64,000 nt of DNA from Polyangium mundeleinium (GTDB lineage: Bacteria; Myxococcota_A; Polyangia; Polyangiales; Polyangiaceae). This document shows positions 17,846 through 28,953 of the stretch, piece after piece. The position numbers and the translations under genes are program-made. The stretch lies in contig NZ_JAQNDO010000001.1 in the NCBI RefSeq assembly GCF_028369105.1, positions 11,936,501-12,000,500 of the forward strand. The letters run 5' to 3'. How positions within the stretch are numbered: the stretch's first letter is position 1; every line of letters begins with the position of its first letter. A model generated the notes under the pieces. The model searched no databases and had not been told where the DNA came from. It saw nothing but the letters and a program-made list of their open reading frames with translations.

Positions 17846-18334
17846 ATGCAGCACGCCCGGCGCATCGCCCTCGCCCTCGGCTCGAACCTCGGCGACCGTG
17901 CCGCCACGATCGAACGCGCCATCGCCGACCTGCGCGACACGCCGGGGTTTGTCGTGGTCGACTGCTCGCCGCTTTACGTCACACCACCGGCAGGCGGACC
18001 ACCCCAGGGGGATTATTTGAATGGCGCCGTCCTCGTCGCGACGGCCTTGCCTGCGCGTGACGTCCTCATGCGGACGCAGGCCATCGAGCGCTCGCTCGGC
18101 CGCGTCCGACCGGATCCCGTCCGCTGGGGGCCTCGCACGATCGACATCGACATCCTCTGGATCGAGGGGGAATGCATCGACGAGCCTGGCCTCGAAGTCC
18201 CGCATCCGCGCCTCGAAGGCCGCGTCTTCGCGCTCCGCCCGCTCCTCGACGTCGCCCCCGACGCGGCGCACCCGCGCACGGGCAAACGTTACGACGAGCT
18301 CTCCGCGGCGCGCTTGCCGATCACACGGGCATAA
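17846..18334 (+). CDS. folK: 6-hydroxymethyl-7,8-dihydropterin pyrophosphokinase
   Basis: A 162-residue HPPK, which transfers pyrophosphate from ATP to the pterin in folate synthesis. The family N-terminus ALGSNLGDR is present, together with VRWGPRTIDIDILW (Mg-binding DxD region) and VPHPRLEGRVFALRPL. The ATG at 17846 puts the first strand at the usual distance; an upstream ATG at 17792 would add a non-homologous 18-residue stretch overlapping the previous gene. Other folate genes are not adjacent. Confidence 0.93.
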   Translation: MQHARRIALALGSNLGDRAATIERAIADLRDTPGFVVVDCSPLYVTPPAGGPPQGDYLNGAVLVATALPARDVLMRTQAIERSLGRVRPDPVRWGPRTIDIDILWIEGECIDEPGLEVPHPRLEGRVFALRPLLDVAPDAAHPRTGKRYDELSAARLPITRA

Positions 18335-18353
18335 GGACGCACGGAAGCGTCCT
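18334..18353 (+). terminator. short hairpin after folK
   Basis: A 7-bp perfect stem AGGACGC/GCGTCCT with a six-base loop begins at the last base of the folK stop codon. No T-run follows, so it is only a possible terminator. Confidence 0.45.
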
Positions 18354-18387
18354 CGACATAGCCGCGTGGAGCGGGTATGGTCGCGTC

Positions 18388-19032
18388 ATGCATATGCTTC
18401 GTGTTTCCTTGGTTGGGCTTTTTCTTTTGGGTGCCGCGCCGATCCTCGTCGCGTGCGGCAGTGACGTCACGAATAACGGGCAAGGCGGCTCGGGCGCAGG
18501 CGGCGCCGGGGGCAGCGGCGGCTCGGGCGGCAGCGGTGGCACATCGCCGGGCGACGCCAGGCAGGCGTGCCTGGATTTCTGCCACATCGGCGAGGTCAAT
18601 AACTGCGGCATGCAGACCGGCAATTGCAACGAGTTCTGCGACGAGGTATTCGCCGACATGCCCTCCGAATGCGAGGACGAATTCGGCTCGCTCTTCGCGT
18701 GTTACATCCCCGCCGCGAAGGATTGCCCGAACGACCCCCCGCCCGAGTGCAACGACGAGATGGAGGCCGCGGAGACGTGCCAGATGGCGAACGGTTGCGT
18801 CGACGACGCAGAATGCTTCGCCGGCGCCGGTCCGAACGGCGAATCGAGCTGCGGCTGCACCTCCACCTGCAAGGGCGTGGCCTATTCGACGAACTGCGAG
18901 ACCCCCGGCAACGGCGGGATGACGACGTGTACGTGCACCCAGGGCGACACGGTCGTCGGCACCTGCACGAACCCCGACCCCGAGACATGCGGCCCGAAGA
19001 CGAGCTGTTGCGCCGAGCTCTTCAACCTCTGA
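18388..19032 (+). CDS. Cys-rich lipoprotein with Gly/Ser linker
   Basis: A 214-residue lipoprotein: signal peptide ending VAC (lipobox ILVAC), a GGSGAGGAGGSGGSGG tether, and a secreted domain with about 23 cysteines (ACLDFCHIGEVNNCG, CNEFCDEVF, CGCTSTCKG, CTCTQGDTV). The pattern of paired cysteines suggests a small disulfide-stabilised fold. The Gly/Ser tether plus Cys-rich domain is typical of large polyangial lipoprotein families. Start may be ATG 18388 or 18394. Function unknown. Confidence 0.8.
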   Translation: MHMLRVSLVGLFLLGAAPILVACGSDVTNNGQGGSGAGGAGGSGGSGGSGGTSPGDARQACLDFCHIGEVNNCGMQTGNCNEFCDEVFADMPSECEDEFGSLFACYIPAAKDCPNDPPPECNDEMEAAETCQMANGCVDDAECFAGAGPNGESSCGCTSTCKGVAYSTNCETPGNGGMTTCTCTQGDTVVGTCTNPDPETCGPKTSCCAELFNL

Positions 19033-19035
19033 GCA

Positions 19036-19440
19036 TCAGCCCACTTCGGGCTCGGGCGGCATCACCTTTTCCACGAAATATCTGAGCACGTCGAGCGGGG
19101 TGATGATCCCGACGAGCCGTCCGCTCCGCACCACCGGCAAATGGTGGATCTGACCGGTTCGGAGGATGGCCATCACCTCGTCTGTCGTGGCGAACTCGTC
19201 CACGACGATCGGCGGATGGCTCATCACGTCGCGCGCCGCGGCCCCGGGCGTCTGCCCTTGCAGGAGCGTCGCCATCAGATCCGTCTCGCTCACGAATCCG
19301 ACCACGCGCTCGTGCTCGTCGACGACCGGGACGCCGCCGATCCGCGCGTCCACGAGCAGCCGTGCGATCTCCTCGAGCGGCGTCCCGAGCGAGACGGCCT
19401 CGGCGTGATGCGTCATGATGTGGCGCGCGTGTCCCTTCAT
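19036..19440 (-). CDS. CBS-domain pair protein
   Basis: A 134-residue protein consisting almost only of two CBS domains: IMTHHAEAVSLGTPLEEIARL ... GGVPVVDEHERVVGFVSETDLM, and DVMSHPPIVVDEFATTDEV ... LPVVRSGRLVGIITPLDVLR. Such stand-alone pairs bind adenine nucleotides and often modulate partner enzymes or channels. The ATG at 19440 (MKGHARHIM) is favoured because the longer frame upstream is Arg/Gly-rich without structure. Converges with the Cys-rich lipoprotein, 3 bases between stops. Confidence 0.88.
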   Translation of the reverse strand: MKGHARHIMTHHAEAVSLGTPLEEIARLLVDARIGGVPVVDEHERVVGFVSETDLMATLLQGQTPGAAARDVMSHPPIVVDEFATTDEVMAILRTGQIHHLPVVRSGRLVGIITPLDVLRYFVEKVMPPEPEVG

Positions 19441-19511
19441 GGCCGGGGGAAGAATGGAGCCTCGCGCCCGCCCTGTCCACCCCTCGCGAGCGTCCGTCCC
19501 CACAGGCCCTA

Positions 19512-20609
19512 TCAAACGAGGCGGGTTCGGCCGCGCGACTTGAGCGCCGCCACGACCTCTTTTACATCCTGCGCCCGCGCCCGCGGCACCACGAGCAATG
19601 CGTCGTCGGTCTCCACCACCACGAGATCCTCCACGCCGACGAGCGCAATCACGCGTTTGCCCTCCTCCGCCCCCGTGCGCAGATCGAGCACCAGATTTCG
19701 CCGCGCATCGACGAACAACGCGCTATGGGGCGCCGCATTCTGCTGCGCGTCCTTCTCGGCGAGATCGAACGCGGTCTGAAAACTCCCCACGTCGCTCCAG
19801 CCGAAATCGCCAGGCACGACCGCGAAATGGTCGATGTGGTCCATCACGCCGTGATCGATGCTGATCGACGGCAACGTCGGGAAAATCTTTTCGAGCGCGG
19901 CTTGCTTCTCCCCCTCCTCGGCGGCGCGGTCGATCGCGTCGAGCCCCTCGGCGAGGGCGGGCATGTGCGCGCGGATGGCATCCACCATGTCGCGCACCCG
20001 GAAAAAGAACATGCCCGCATTCCAGAGGTGTTTGCCCCCGGCCACGAAGGCTTCCGCACGCGCCGCGTCCGGCTTCTCCACGAATCGCTTCGCCGGCAGC
20101 GCCTCGATGCCGCGCGCCTCGCCTTCGAGCTCGATGTACCCATAGCCCGTCTCCGCGTGCGTGGGCTTGATTCCGATCGTCGTGATCGTCCCGCTCGCGG
20201 CCGAGGCCACGGCGCGCTCCAGCGCGAACCGGAAGCCCGCGACGTCGCGCACGTGGTGGTCACTCGGCAGCACCATCAGCACCGCGTCCGGGTTCGTCCG
20301 GGCAATGTGAAAGCTCGCCCAACCAATACAAGGCGCCGTGTTCCGCGCGGCGGGCTCGACGAGCGTATTCTCGGCGTAGAGCTCCGGCAGCGCCTCGGCC
20401 GTCTGCTCCACGAGGTGCTTGCCTGTCGCGACGAAGAGCCGCTCCCAGTCGACGAGCGGCGTGATTCGCTCTGCCGTCTGCCGGATGAGCGGGGATTTCC
20501 CGACCAGGGGCAAAAGCTGCTTCGGCCGCGCGGCGCGCGAGGCCGGCCAGAAACGCGTGCCGGCACCGCCGGCGAGGATCAGGGCGTAGACGGAAGGAGC
20601 GGTTTGCAT
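19512..20609 (-). CDS. manC: mannose-1-phosphate guanylyltransferase
   Basis: A 365-residue nucleotidyltransferase making GDP-mannose for polysaccharide or glycan synthesis. The signature LAGGAGTRFWPASRAARPKQ opens the protein; VLPSDHHV (nucleotide/metal site), ETGYGYIE and the FVEKPD region follow, with GDFGWSDVGSF near the C-terminus. It lacks the extra C-terminal isomerase domain found in bifunctional forms. Its start lies inside the 3' end of the upstream UppP-like gene (31-base overlap), implying coupling with a lipid-carrier function. Confidence 0.94.
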   Translation of the reverse strand: MQTAPSVYALILAGGAGTRFWPASRAARPKQLLPLVGKSPLIRQTAERITPLVDWERLFVATGKHLVEQTAEALPELYAENTLVEPAARNTAPCIGWASFHIARTNPDAVLMVLPSDHHVRDVAGFRFALERAVASAASGTITTIGIKPTHAETGYGYIELEGEARGIEALPAKRFVEKPDAARAEAFVAGGKHLWNAGMFFFRVRDMVDAIRAHMPALAEGLDAIDRAAEEGEKQAALEKIFPTLPSISIDHGVMDHIDHFAVVPGDFGWSDVGSFQTAFDLAEKDAQQNAAPHSALFVDARRNLVLDLRTGAEEGKRVIALVGVEDLVVVETDDALLVVPRARAQDVKEVVAALKSRGRTRLV

Positions 20610-21481
20610 GGTATGTCATCCTCGGACATAACGACCATCATCACGTGCGCCGGCGCCTCCCGCATCGAAGCTTCGCCGAAGGAACGGCCGTACGAGACCG
20701 TGGCGAAACCCAAGGGGAGGACCCAGAACGCGAGCCGCGCGAGGGCGTGTTTTTCGAGCAAGCTGCGCGCGAGGCCGATCGCGACCGTCGCGCCGAGGAA
20801 AGCCGTCACGAGGCCGAAGCCGATCGCCGGCGCGCCGAGCTCCGTGACCTCGGACCGCGCGCCGAGGCCCGCGACGAACGACGCGAGCAGCGTGATCCCC
20901 GTGAGCGCGAAGGCCAGATCGAGCGCCCGATCGGCCTTCGTGCCCATCCACATGGCGATCACGAGCGCCGCGCCCACGTCCGAGCCGCCGGGCAACACGC
21001 CCGTCCCATGCACGAGGCCGAGCAGCGCGGCGAGCGAGAGCGACGGCGCCTCCACGCGCCCGGCCGGCGCGAGGCTCATCGTGCCGACGAGGAGCCCCGT
21101 CCAGACGAGGCCGAAGCCGATGGCGATCGGCGCGCCGCTCCAGAGCTCCACGAACGGCGCCGCGAGCGCGCGCGAGAGCAGGCTCGTGGCCGCCGCGACC
21201 ACGAGCACGGCCGCGTCGTGCGCGCCTGGCGACGAGCGCAAGAGCGAGGGACGCGCGACGGCCCTGAGCCCCTCGGAGACCGCGGCGACGAGGTGACGCC
21301 GGGCGCCGACGAGGAGCGCGGAGGCCGTCGCGACGTGCAGGATCGACTCGAGCGCCGCGGCGCTGCGGCCCGGATCGAGCCACAAGCGGGCGACCGCGTC
21401 GTGCCCCGAGCGCGAGATCGGCAGCGCCTCCGCGAGGCCCTGAATCCCGGCCAAGAGCACGACCTCCGCGAGCGGCAGCAC
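20579..21481 (-). CDS. UppP/BacA-family membrane protein, atypical
   Basis: A 300-residue, roughly eight-span protein with the undecaprenyl-diphosphatase layout. Motif 1 is intact (QGLAEALPISRSGHDA, 14-29, with the catalytic-region Glu18 and His27). Motif 2, normally PGxSRSG, reads PGGSDVG (164-170), so the conserved Arg is Asp168. The family recycles undecaprenyl diphosphate; loss of this Arg suggests altered substrate or inactivity. The GTG at 21481 starts directly at the first helix. It overlaps manC by 31 bases, consistent with a role in glycan or lipid-linked sugar metabolism. Confidence 0.8.
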   Translation of the reverse strand: MLPLAEVVLLAGIQGLAEALPISRSGHDAVARLWLDPGRSAAALESILHVATASALLVGARRHLVAAVSEGLRAVARPSLLRSSPGAHDAAVLVVAAATSLLSRALAAPFVELWSGAPIAIGFGLVWTGLLVGTMSLAPAGRVEAPSLSLAALLGLVHGTGVLPGGSDVGAALVIAMWMGTKADRALDLAFALTGITLLASFVAGLGARSEVTELGAPAIGFGLVTAFLGATVAIGLARSLLEKHALARLAFWVLPLGFATVSYGRSFGEASMREAPAHVMMVVMSEDDIPCKPLLPSTP

Positions 21482-21526
21482 GCGGCCAGTGATAGCAGCG
21501 CCGCGGCGCCCTTGTAAATCGGGCTG

Positions 21527-22285
21527 CTAGGCCGCCTTCTCCCGTGAGCCGCCCTGCGTCATGCCCTGTTCACTGCCTCCCGCGCCCGTCGTGGCCTGCG
21601 AGGTCCCGTGCGTCCCGGCCGCACCCCCGCCGGCCGCGGAAGGTTGTCCTGCGGTCGTGCTCGCGCCCGTGCCCGACGCGCCGCTCGCCGAGGTTTGTGG
21701 ACGCACGCTCGATTGCGCGCCTTGCTCCTCGGCGCGGGCTTCTCCGCGCCTCACGCTGATGCGCTTCGGCTCCTCGGCCTTCGATTTCGGGATGAGCACC
21801 TCGAGCACGCCGTTCGAAAGATTTGCGTCGATCCGCTCCGGATCGATCCCTTCGGGCAGCGTGAACGACCGGGTAAAACTCCCGTACGAACGCTCGTAGG
21901 CCCAGTACCGCTCGTTCTCGTCGCGCTGCTCCTCCTCGCGCCGGCCGCTGATCGTGAGCCGCCGGCCGGAGACGTCGATTGAAATGTCGTCCTCCTTCAA
22001 GCCCGGCAGATCCGCGCGGATCGCGTATCCATCCTTCGTCTCGCGCACCTCCATGTCGGGCATGAAGGCCCGGCCTTGCGGCAGAAAGGATTCCATTTCG
22101 GCGAACGGGTCCCACGCGAGCATCTCGCGCATGCGTCGGAATGGATCTCCATACCCGAGCGAGCGGAACGGATCCGCCGTCGCGAGCCTTTGCTCGCGCC
22201 TCGGCTCCCGGGCGCCCGCCTGTGTCATCTCCCGCGATGGGCCCTGCCCTTCTCGACCTTCTCGTTTGCGCATGAATCCAGCCAT
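21527..22285 (-). CDS. small heat-shock protein Hsp20 with long low-complexity tail
   Basis: A 252-residue chaperone of the alpha-crystallin family. After a charged N-terminal arm comes the alpha-crystallin domain (about 92-185: VRETKDGYAIRADLPGLKED, ISGRREEEQ, SFTLPEGIDPERIDANLSNG, VLEVLIPKS). The last 65 residues are Gly/Ser/Thr/Ala-rich and lack a clear IXI motif other than the region around the end of the domain. The ATG at 22285 is preceded by a strong GAGGAGGGGG site. Divergent from the lipoprotein at 22465. Holds unfolding proteins without ATP. Confidence 0.93.
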   Translation of the reverse strand: MAGFMRKREGREGQGPSREMTQAGAREPRREQRLATADPFRSLGYGDPFRRMREMLAWDPFAEMESFLPQGRAFMPDMEVRETKDGYAIRADLPGLKEDDISIDVSGRRLTISGRREEEQRDENERYWAYERSYGSFTRSFTLPEGIDPERIDANLSNGVLEVLIPKSKAEEPKRISVRRGEARAEEQGAQSSVRPQTSASGASGTGASTTAGQPSAAGGGAAGTHGTSQATTGAGGSEQGMTQGGSREKAA

Positions 22286-22464
22286 GACGACCCCCTCCTC
22301 ATTCGAACAGATTCGCGCGCGCTTCATGCACGATTCGTGCGCAGGCCGGGCACGGTGACGATTGCACAGTGCCACGGAGGAGCTTGCCTCGGAGGGTCAC
22401 GAGCGGGCGTCCTGGAAGGAGGATCGCGCTCCCTCGCGCATGAAGGTTGCACGGATCGAAGGAC

Positions 22465-23142
22465 ATGCGCCGTTTGCTCCTCGCCCTCGCGCTCGCCGTG
22501 ACCGGATGCGGCGGCTCGTATTATTACCAGCCTGCCGAGCAAGCCAACGCGACGGTATCGGGGTATCCCGCGGCGCGGTACGACATCCCGCCGGGCACGG
22601 GCCAAGGAGACGTGCGGGTGAGCTCGTTTGGCGTGACGGACGTGCGCCTCTCCGAGGACGAAGAGCCGGTCCGCGCGCTCCACGTCCGGTTCGTCGTGGC
22701 AAACGAGGACGGCGCCGAGCCCTGGACCGTCGATACACGCGAGCTCCGCGTGCAGTTCGCCGACATGGCGGGCGAGACCGCGCCCGTGCTCGCGAATGCG
22801 ACCCACGCGAGCATGCCCGTCGTCGTGATCCCGCGCGGCGAATCGACGACGATCGACGCCTACTTTCCGCTCCCGGAGTCGCTCCGGGGTGCCCGCGACC
22901 TACCGCAATTCGACATCGTCTGGCGGGTGCACACCGACGATCGTATCGTCACCCAGCGGACCCCATTCGAGCGGCGTAGCATCGAGCCTCCCCCGTCCAC
23001 GGTGACGTACGGGTTTGGCTACGGCTGGGGCGGCGGGGCGTATCCGTACTGGTGGTACGATCCGTTCTTTTATCCGCGCTCGGTGGTCGTTCCGCGAGGT
23101 CCGGCGCAGCCGCGCGTCTATTATTACGGGTATCCGCGCTGA
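22465..23142 (+). CDS. lipoprotein of unknown function, Tyr/Gly-rich C-terminus
   Basis: A 225-residue lipoprotein (MRRLLLALALAVTGC). The mature part contains a beta-rich, immunoglobulin-like stretch (VRALHVRFVVANEDG, TVDTRELRVQF, SMPVVVIPRGESTTIDAYFPLP, FDIVWRVHT) and ends in an aromatic Tyr/Gly/Pro tail (YGFGYGWGGGAYPYWWYDPF). It starts at the ATG following GAAGGA. It precedes the sdhCAB cluster by only 35 bases, but there is no evident functional link. Confidence 0.78.
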   Translation: MRRLLLALALAVTGCGGSYYYQPAEQANATVSGYPAARYDIPPGTGQGDVRVSSFGVTDVRLSEDEEPVRALHVRFVVANEDGAEPWTVDTRELRVQFADMAGETAPVLANATHASMPVVVIPRGESTTIDAYFPLPESLRGARDLPQFDIVWRVHTDDRIVTQRTPFERRSIEPPPSTVTYGFGYGWGGGAYPYWWYDPFFYPRSVVVPRGPAQPRVYYYGYPR

Positions 23143-23177
23143 GGCATCCGGATCGTCGTGCAGGGAGGGGGCCCGGG

Positions 23178-23846
23178 ATGGCGGCGACCGTGAAACTCGG
23201 GGCGACGAGCGTCGCGAAAAAAGCGCTCATGGCAGCGAGCGGAGTCGTGCTCACGGGGTACGTCGTCCTGCACCTCGCGGGCAACCTGCTCTATTTCGCG
23301 GGCCCCGAGGCGCTCGACGCGTATGGCGCGCTCCTCCACAAAAACCCCGCCCTGCTCTGGTCGGCCCGAACCGTCCTCTTCGCGTCGTTTTGCGTCCATG
23401 TGTTCGTCGCACTCGACCTCTACATGCGCCGCCAGGTCGCGCGCCCGATCTCGTACGGCCGCTACGAGCGCGCCGCGAGCAGCCTCGGCGCGCGCACGAT
23501 GCTCTGGACCGGCCTCATTTTGCTCGGGTTCGTCGTCTACCACGTCCTCCATTTGACCCTGGGCTTCTTCCTCCCCGCGTATTCCCCGGGCCGCGTCCAT
23601 TCGAATGTCTCGGCCGCTTTTTCGTCGATCATGCCCACTGTGATCTACGTGCTCAGCATGATCGCGCTCGGCTTGCACGTCTCGCACGGCACGCTCGCGA
23701 TGACGCAATCGCTCGGCCTCACCCTGCGGCGTGACCGGCTGCGTGGGCTCCGGCGGTTCGCCGCCGCCCTCGCGTGGATCGTCGCCGTGGGCCTCGCCGC
23801 CATTCCGATCACCGCGCTCACGCTCTCGCTGCTGCGGGGGCGGTAG
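23178..23846 (+). CDS. sdhC: succinate dehydrogenase cytochrome b subunit
   Basis: A 222-residue membrane subunit of succinate:quinone oxidoreductase with five hydrophobic segments. Histidines in VVLHLAGNL, CVHVFVALD, YHVLHLTLG and LHVSHGTLAM are placed to ligate two haem b groups, as in the single-subunit diheme (type B) enzymes. The start is the ATG after GGGAGGGGG. It is followed 12 bases later by sdhA and then sdhB, and no separate sdhD is present, supporting the type B assignment. Confidence 0.9.
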   Translation: MAATVKLGATSVAKKALMAASGVVLTGYVVLHLAGNLLYFAGPEALDAYGALLHKNPALLWSARTVLFASFCVHVFVALDLYMRRQVARPISYGRYERAASSLGARTMLWTGLILLGFVVYHVLHLTLGFFLPAYSPGRVHSNVSAAFSSIMPTVIYVLSMIALGLHVSHGTLAMTQSLGLTLRRDRLRGLRRFAAALAWIVAVGLAAIPITALTLSLLRGR

Positions 23847-23858
23847 GGGGAGGCATTC

Positions 23859-25768
<1,910 letters not shown>

Positions 25769-25769
<1 letters not shown>

Positions 25770-26566
25770 TGCGGATCGCGCTCGAGGTCTGGCGGCAGCG
25801 GAGCCCTGAGGCGCCTGGACAGTTCGTCCGGTACGAGACCACCGAGGCCTCGCCCGACATGTCGCTCCTCGAGCTGCTCGACGTCGTCAACGAGGGCCTC
25901 GTGCAAAAAGGCGAAGAGCCGATCGCCTTCGACAGCGATTGCCGCGAGGGCATCTGCGGCACCTGTGGATTCATGGTCAACGGCCTCGCGCACGGCCCGC
26001 TCCAGGGCGCGGCCGCGTGCCAGGTCTACCTGCGGAACTTCCGCGACGGAGAGACGCTCTGGATCGAACCGTTTCGCGCCAAGGCATTTCCCCTCCTCAA
26101 GGACCTCGTCATCAACCGGAGCGCGCTCGATCGGATCATCGCCGCGGGCGGCTACGTCACCGTCAACACGGGCAATGCGCCGGAGGCGAACACCTCGACG
26201 ATCCACAAGGACGACGCCGAGCAGGCCATGGACGCGGCCGCGTGTATCGCGTGCGGGGCCTGCATTGCTGCTTGCCCGAATGCCTCGGCCGCGCTCTTCA
26301 CGGGCGCGAAGATCACGCACCTCGGAAAACTCCCGCAGGGCCAGCCCGAGCAAGGGCGGCGCGCGCTCCGGATGGTCCGGGCCGCGGCGGCGGAGGGATT
26401 CGGCCATTGCACGTTCGCCGGTGAATGCGAGACCGCATGCCCGAAGAGCATCCCCCTCCAGGTCATCACACAAATGAACCACGACTACCTCGCGGCCCGG
26501 CTCTCCGGCGAGGGACACGTGCAGCCAAGGCACATCGAGCCCGGCACGCCGAAGCGCCGCCGCTGA
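25769..26566 (+). CDS. sdhB: succinate dehydrogenase iron-sulfur subunit
   Basis: A 265-residue subunit carrying electrons from FAD to the membrane subunit. The [2Fe-2S] ligands are Cys58, Cys63, Cys66 and Cys84 (DCREGICGTCG ... AAACQ); the second domain has CIACGACIAACP and CTFAGECETACPKS for the [4Fe-4S] and [3Fe-4S] centres. The ATG overlaps the sdhA stop (TGATG). It completes a three-gene type B sdh operon. Confidence 0.96.
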
Positions 26567-26618
26567 CGCGCTCGGACTACGACATCCGCTGCCGCCGTGG
26601 TATCCTCGGCGCCGCGCC

Positions 26619-27638
26619 ATGCTACCGACCTTCCTCGCGCGGCTCGCCGACCCTTCGATCAAAACCGTCCTCCTCTGCGGCTGCGGCGGAGGCTTCGATT
26701 TCCTGCAAGGCGCGACGCTCTTGCCCGAGCTCGAGCGCCTCGGTAAGCGCGTGATCCTCGGCAGTTATTCGTTCGGGCAGCCCGAGCGCATCGACGACGC
26801 GGCCGTCGTGTACACGGCCGAGACGGGCGCCGTCGTCAAGCAGGTCCTCGCGCATTCGAGCCCCCCGCCCGATTACGGCCCGGAGGTCCACCTCGCGAGC
26901 TTCCTCGACCAGGAGCGCCCCAAGAGCGCGCCGCATTTCGTGTACGCCTATTACGCGCGGTCCTTCACCGTGCCCGCGCTCCGCGCCTTTTATGCCGAGC
27001 TCGTCCAGCGCCACGCCGTCGACGCCGTGATCCTCGTCGACGGGGGCTCGGATTCGCTCATGCGCGGCGACGAGGAGGGGCTCGGCGATCCGATCGAAGA
27101 CGCGGTCTCGGTGGGCGCCGTGGCCTCGCTCGAAGGCGTGAAACTCAAGCTGCTCTGCTCGGTCGGCCTCGGCGCCGACCGCTTCAATGGTGTCTCGGAC
27201 GCGGCCAGCCTGCGGGCCATCGCCGAGCTCACCGACGCCGGCGGCTTCCTCGGCGCCGTGAGCCTCGAACCGACGAGCCCTGGATTCGACTTTTACAAAC
27301 GCTGCATCGAGCACGTCTATGCAAACCAGACGTTCCGCTCGGCGCTCACCGGCTTCATCCTCTCGGCGGCCGAGGGCCATTTCGGCGGCGAGCACGTCCC
27401 GCCGGCCTTGCGCAGCCGGGTGAGCCCGGGTCGGTTCTTCGTCTGGCCGCTCATGGCCATGATATGGGCCTTCGACGTCGAGGTCGTGGCGCGCCGCTCC
27501 AAAATCGTCGGCTGGATCCGCGATTGCACAACGGTACGAGATTGCCACCTCGCGCTCGGCCGCGGGCGCGCCTTGCTCGCGGAGGGCCCGCGCGAAGTGG
27601 AAAACCTGCCGCGGCAGGAAGACATGGTCGGTTATTGA
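26619..27638 (+). CDS. DUF1152-like protein
   Basis: A 339-residue protein with a Rossmann-like N-terminus (KTVLLCGCGGGFDFLQGATLL) and a recurring VILVDGGSDSLMRGDEEGLG segment typical of the DUF1152 family, whose biochemical function is not established. The conserved acidic DGGSD-type loop and the GLGADRFNGVS segment suggest a nucleotide or metal site. It starts 52 bases after sdhB, possibly as a trailing member of that transcript, and its last bases overlap the end of the convergent RsbR-like gene. Confidence 0.72.
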   Translation: MLPTFLARLADPSIKTVLLCGCGGGFDFLQGATLLPELERLGKRVILGSYSFGQPERIDDAAVVYTAETGAVVKQVLAHSSPPPDYGPEVHLASFLDQERPKSAPHFVYAYYARSFTVPALRAFYAELVQRHAVDAVILVDGGSDSLMRGDEEGLGDPIEDAVSVGAVASLEGVKLKLLCSVGLGADRFNGVSDAASLRAIAELTDAGGFLGAVSLEPTSPGFDFYKRCIEHVYANQTFRSALTGFILSAAEGHFGGEHVPPALRSRVSPGRFFVWPLMAMIWAFDVEVVARRSKIVGWIRDCTTVRDCHLALGRGRALLAEGPREVENLPRQEDMVGY

Positions 27639-28801
27639 TCCATTTCGTTCCGACGGCCCCGATTCTCCTCCGCCATCCGGCGAATGCAGAGCCGGAGCCC
27701 CTCGCGCAAGTTCGCACACGTCGTCACGCTCGACAGATCGAGCCCGAGCGTCACCGCCGTCTGCGCCACCGTCGGCCGGATCCCCGTGACGATGCCCTCC
27801 GCGCCGAGGAGCCGAATCGCTCGAATCAGGCTGAAGAGGTGGCTCGCCGTGGCCGTGTCGACCATATCGACGCCTGTCAAATCGAGAATCGCGAACCGCG
27901 CCGACGTGCGCACCACGGCCGAGAGCACATCGTCCATCAGGCGCCCCACGCGCTGGCTGTCGACCATGCCCATCATCGGGAGCGTGAGCACCTTCTCCCA
28001 TACCTGGATCACCGGCGTCTCCAGGTTCCGAATGACCTCTTCTTGCCGCTCGATGAGCTCCATCTTCGTCCGAAGCTCGACCAAGGCTTTCCGCACGTCG
28101 CTCTTGGCGAGCGTCAGGCCGAGCATCCCCACGACCTCGCCGCTGTTCTCGCGCATCGGCACGAACCAGCTCTCCCACAGGACGTCGATGGCCTCGGCCG
28201 TCGCGTGGACGGGCTCGCCTGCGAGCGCGCGCTGGATATCGGTCATGGAGTCTTTATCGGCGCCGAAAATTTCGAAAAGGTTTCGCCCGATGAGCGTCCC
28301 GGGCTCGAAGCCGCCGGCTCTGCACCCTTTTCCGTCGTGCAGCAGGTACGTGCCCTGGTGGTCGATCACGTACACCGATAGATCCAGGCAATCGAGGATC
28401 TCCCGGAGCACGCGCTCGGGCGCGATGACGGGAAGCGACTTCAAGTCCTCGGCGGGGGGCACCGCGAGATGACCCGAGGAGAGCTGCGGCATGGCGACGA
28501 TCGTGACGTAGATCTCGGACCGACCCGACACGCGCCGCGCATGCAGAGAAAACGCACGATAGGAACCATCGGCGTCACGCATCTGGCAGAGGGAGTTCCA
28601 GGCTTCGCCCTCGCTCATCTTCGCCCACGCCGACGCGACCGCGTCCCTGTGATCGGGATGAACGGACTCGAACAAGGAGCCGCCTCGCACGCGCTCGGCT
28701 CCGAGGACACGCTCGGCCTCGGGATTGAAGCCTGAAATCGCGCCCTCCTGGCTCGTGGCCACGAGGATACCCGGGCAATGCTGGAACCAAGCCGAATCCA
28801 T
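27632..28801 (-). CDS. PAS-PAS-STAS regulator, RsbR-like
   Basis: A 389-residue signalling protein. It has an N-terminal PAS-like domain (about 5-110, FNPEAERVLGAERVRGG), a second PAS domain (about 125-235, LDLSVYVIDHQGTYLLHDG), a linker helix (ALVELRTKMELIERQEEVIRN) and a C-terminal STAS domain (about 250-375, TPVIQVWEKVLTLPMMGM ... FAILDLTGVDMVDTATASHL). This is the RsbR-type stressosome layout; the Thr in VDTATA is at the phosphorylation loop. The ATG at 28801 follows GGAG; a GTG four codons upstream is an alternative. No switch kinase gene is adjacent. Confidence 0.87.
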   Translation of the reverse strand: MDSAWFQHCPGILVATSQEGAISGFNPEAERVLGAERVRGGSLFESVHPDHRDAVASAWAKMSEGEAWNSLCQMRDADGSYRAFSLHARRVSGRSEIYVTIVAMPQLSSGHLAVPPAEDLKSLPVIAPERVLREILDCLDLSVYVIDHQGTYLLHDGKGCRAGGFEPGTLIGRNLFEIFGADKDSMTDIQRALAGEPVHATAEAIDVLWESWFVPMRENSGEVVGMLGLTLAKSDVRKALVELRTKMELIERQEEVIRNLETPVIQVWEKVLTLPMMGMVDSQRVGRLMDDVLSAVVRTSARFAILDLTGVDMVDTATASHLFSLIRAIRLLGAEGIVTGIRPTVAQTAVTLGLDLSSVTTCANLREGLRLCIRRMAEENRGRRNEMDQ

Positions 28802-28953
28802 TACAGTCTCCACGAACCTACGGGTTCAAACGGAGGGACTATCACGCCGCTCGTGGCATCGTCGAGCAGGAAATATGCAAAATTGATTACACCCCGAAAG
28901 GAATAATCAAGGATCTACCAACGGCGTGACGTGACGTAAGGAGGTGGTGCGGC

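Noticed and set aside
22340-22400. Possible sigma-54 promoter for hsp20 (TGGCAC near 22370, minus strand)
   Set aside because: The GC element is not at the required distance from the GG element, so it does not meet the -24/-12 rule.
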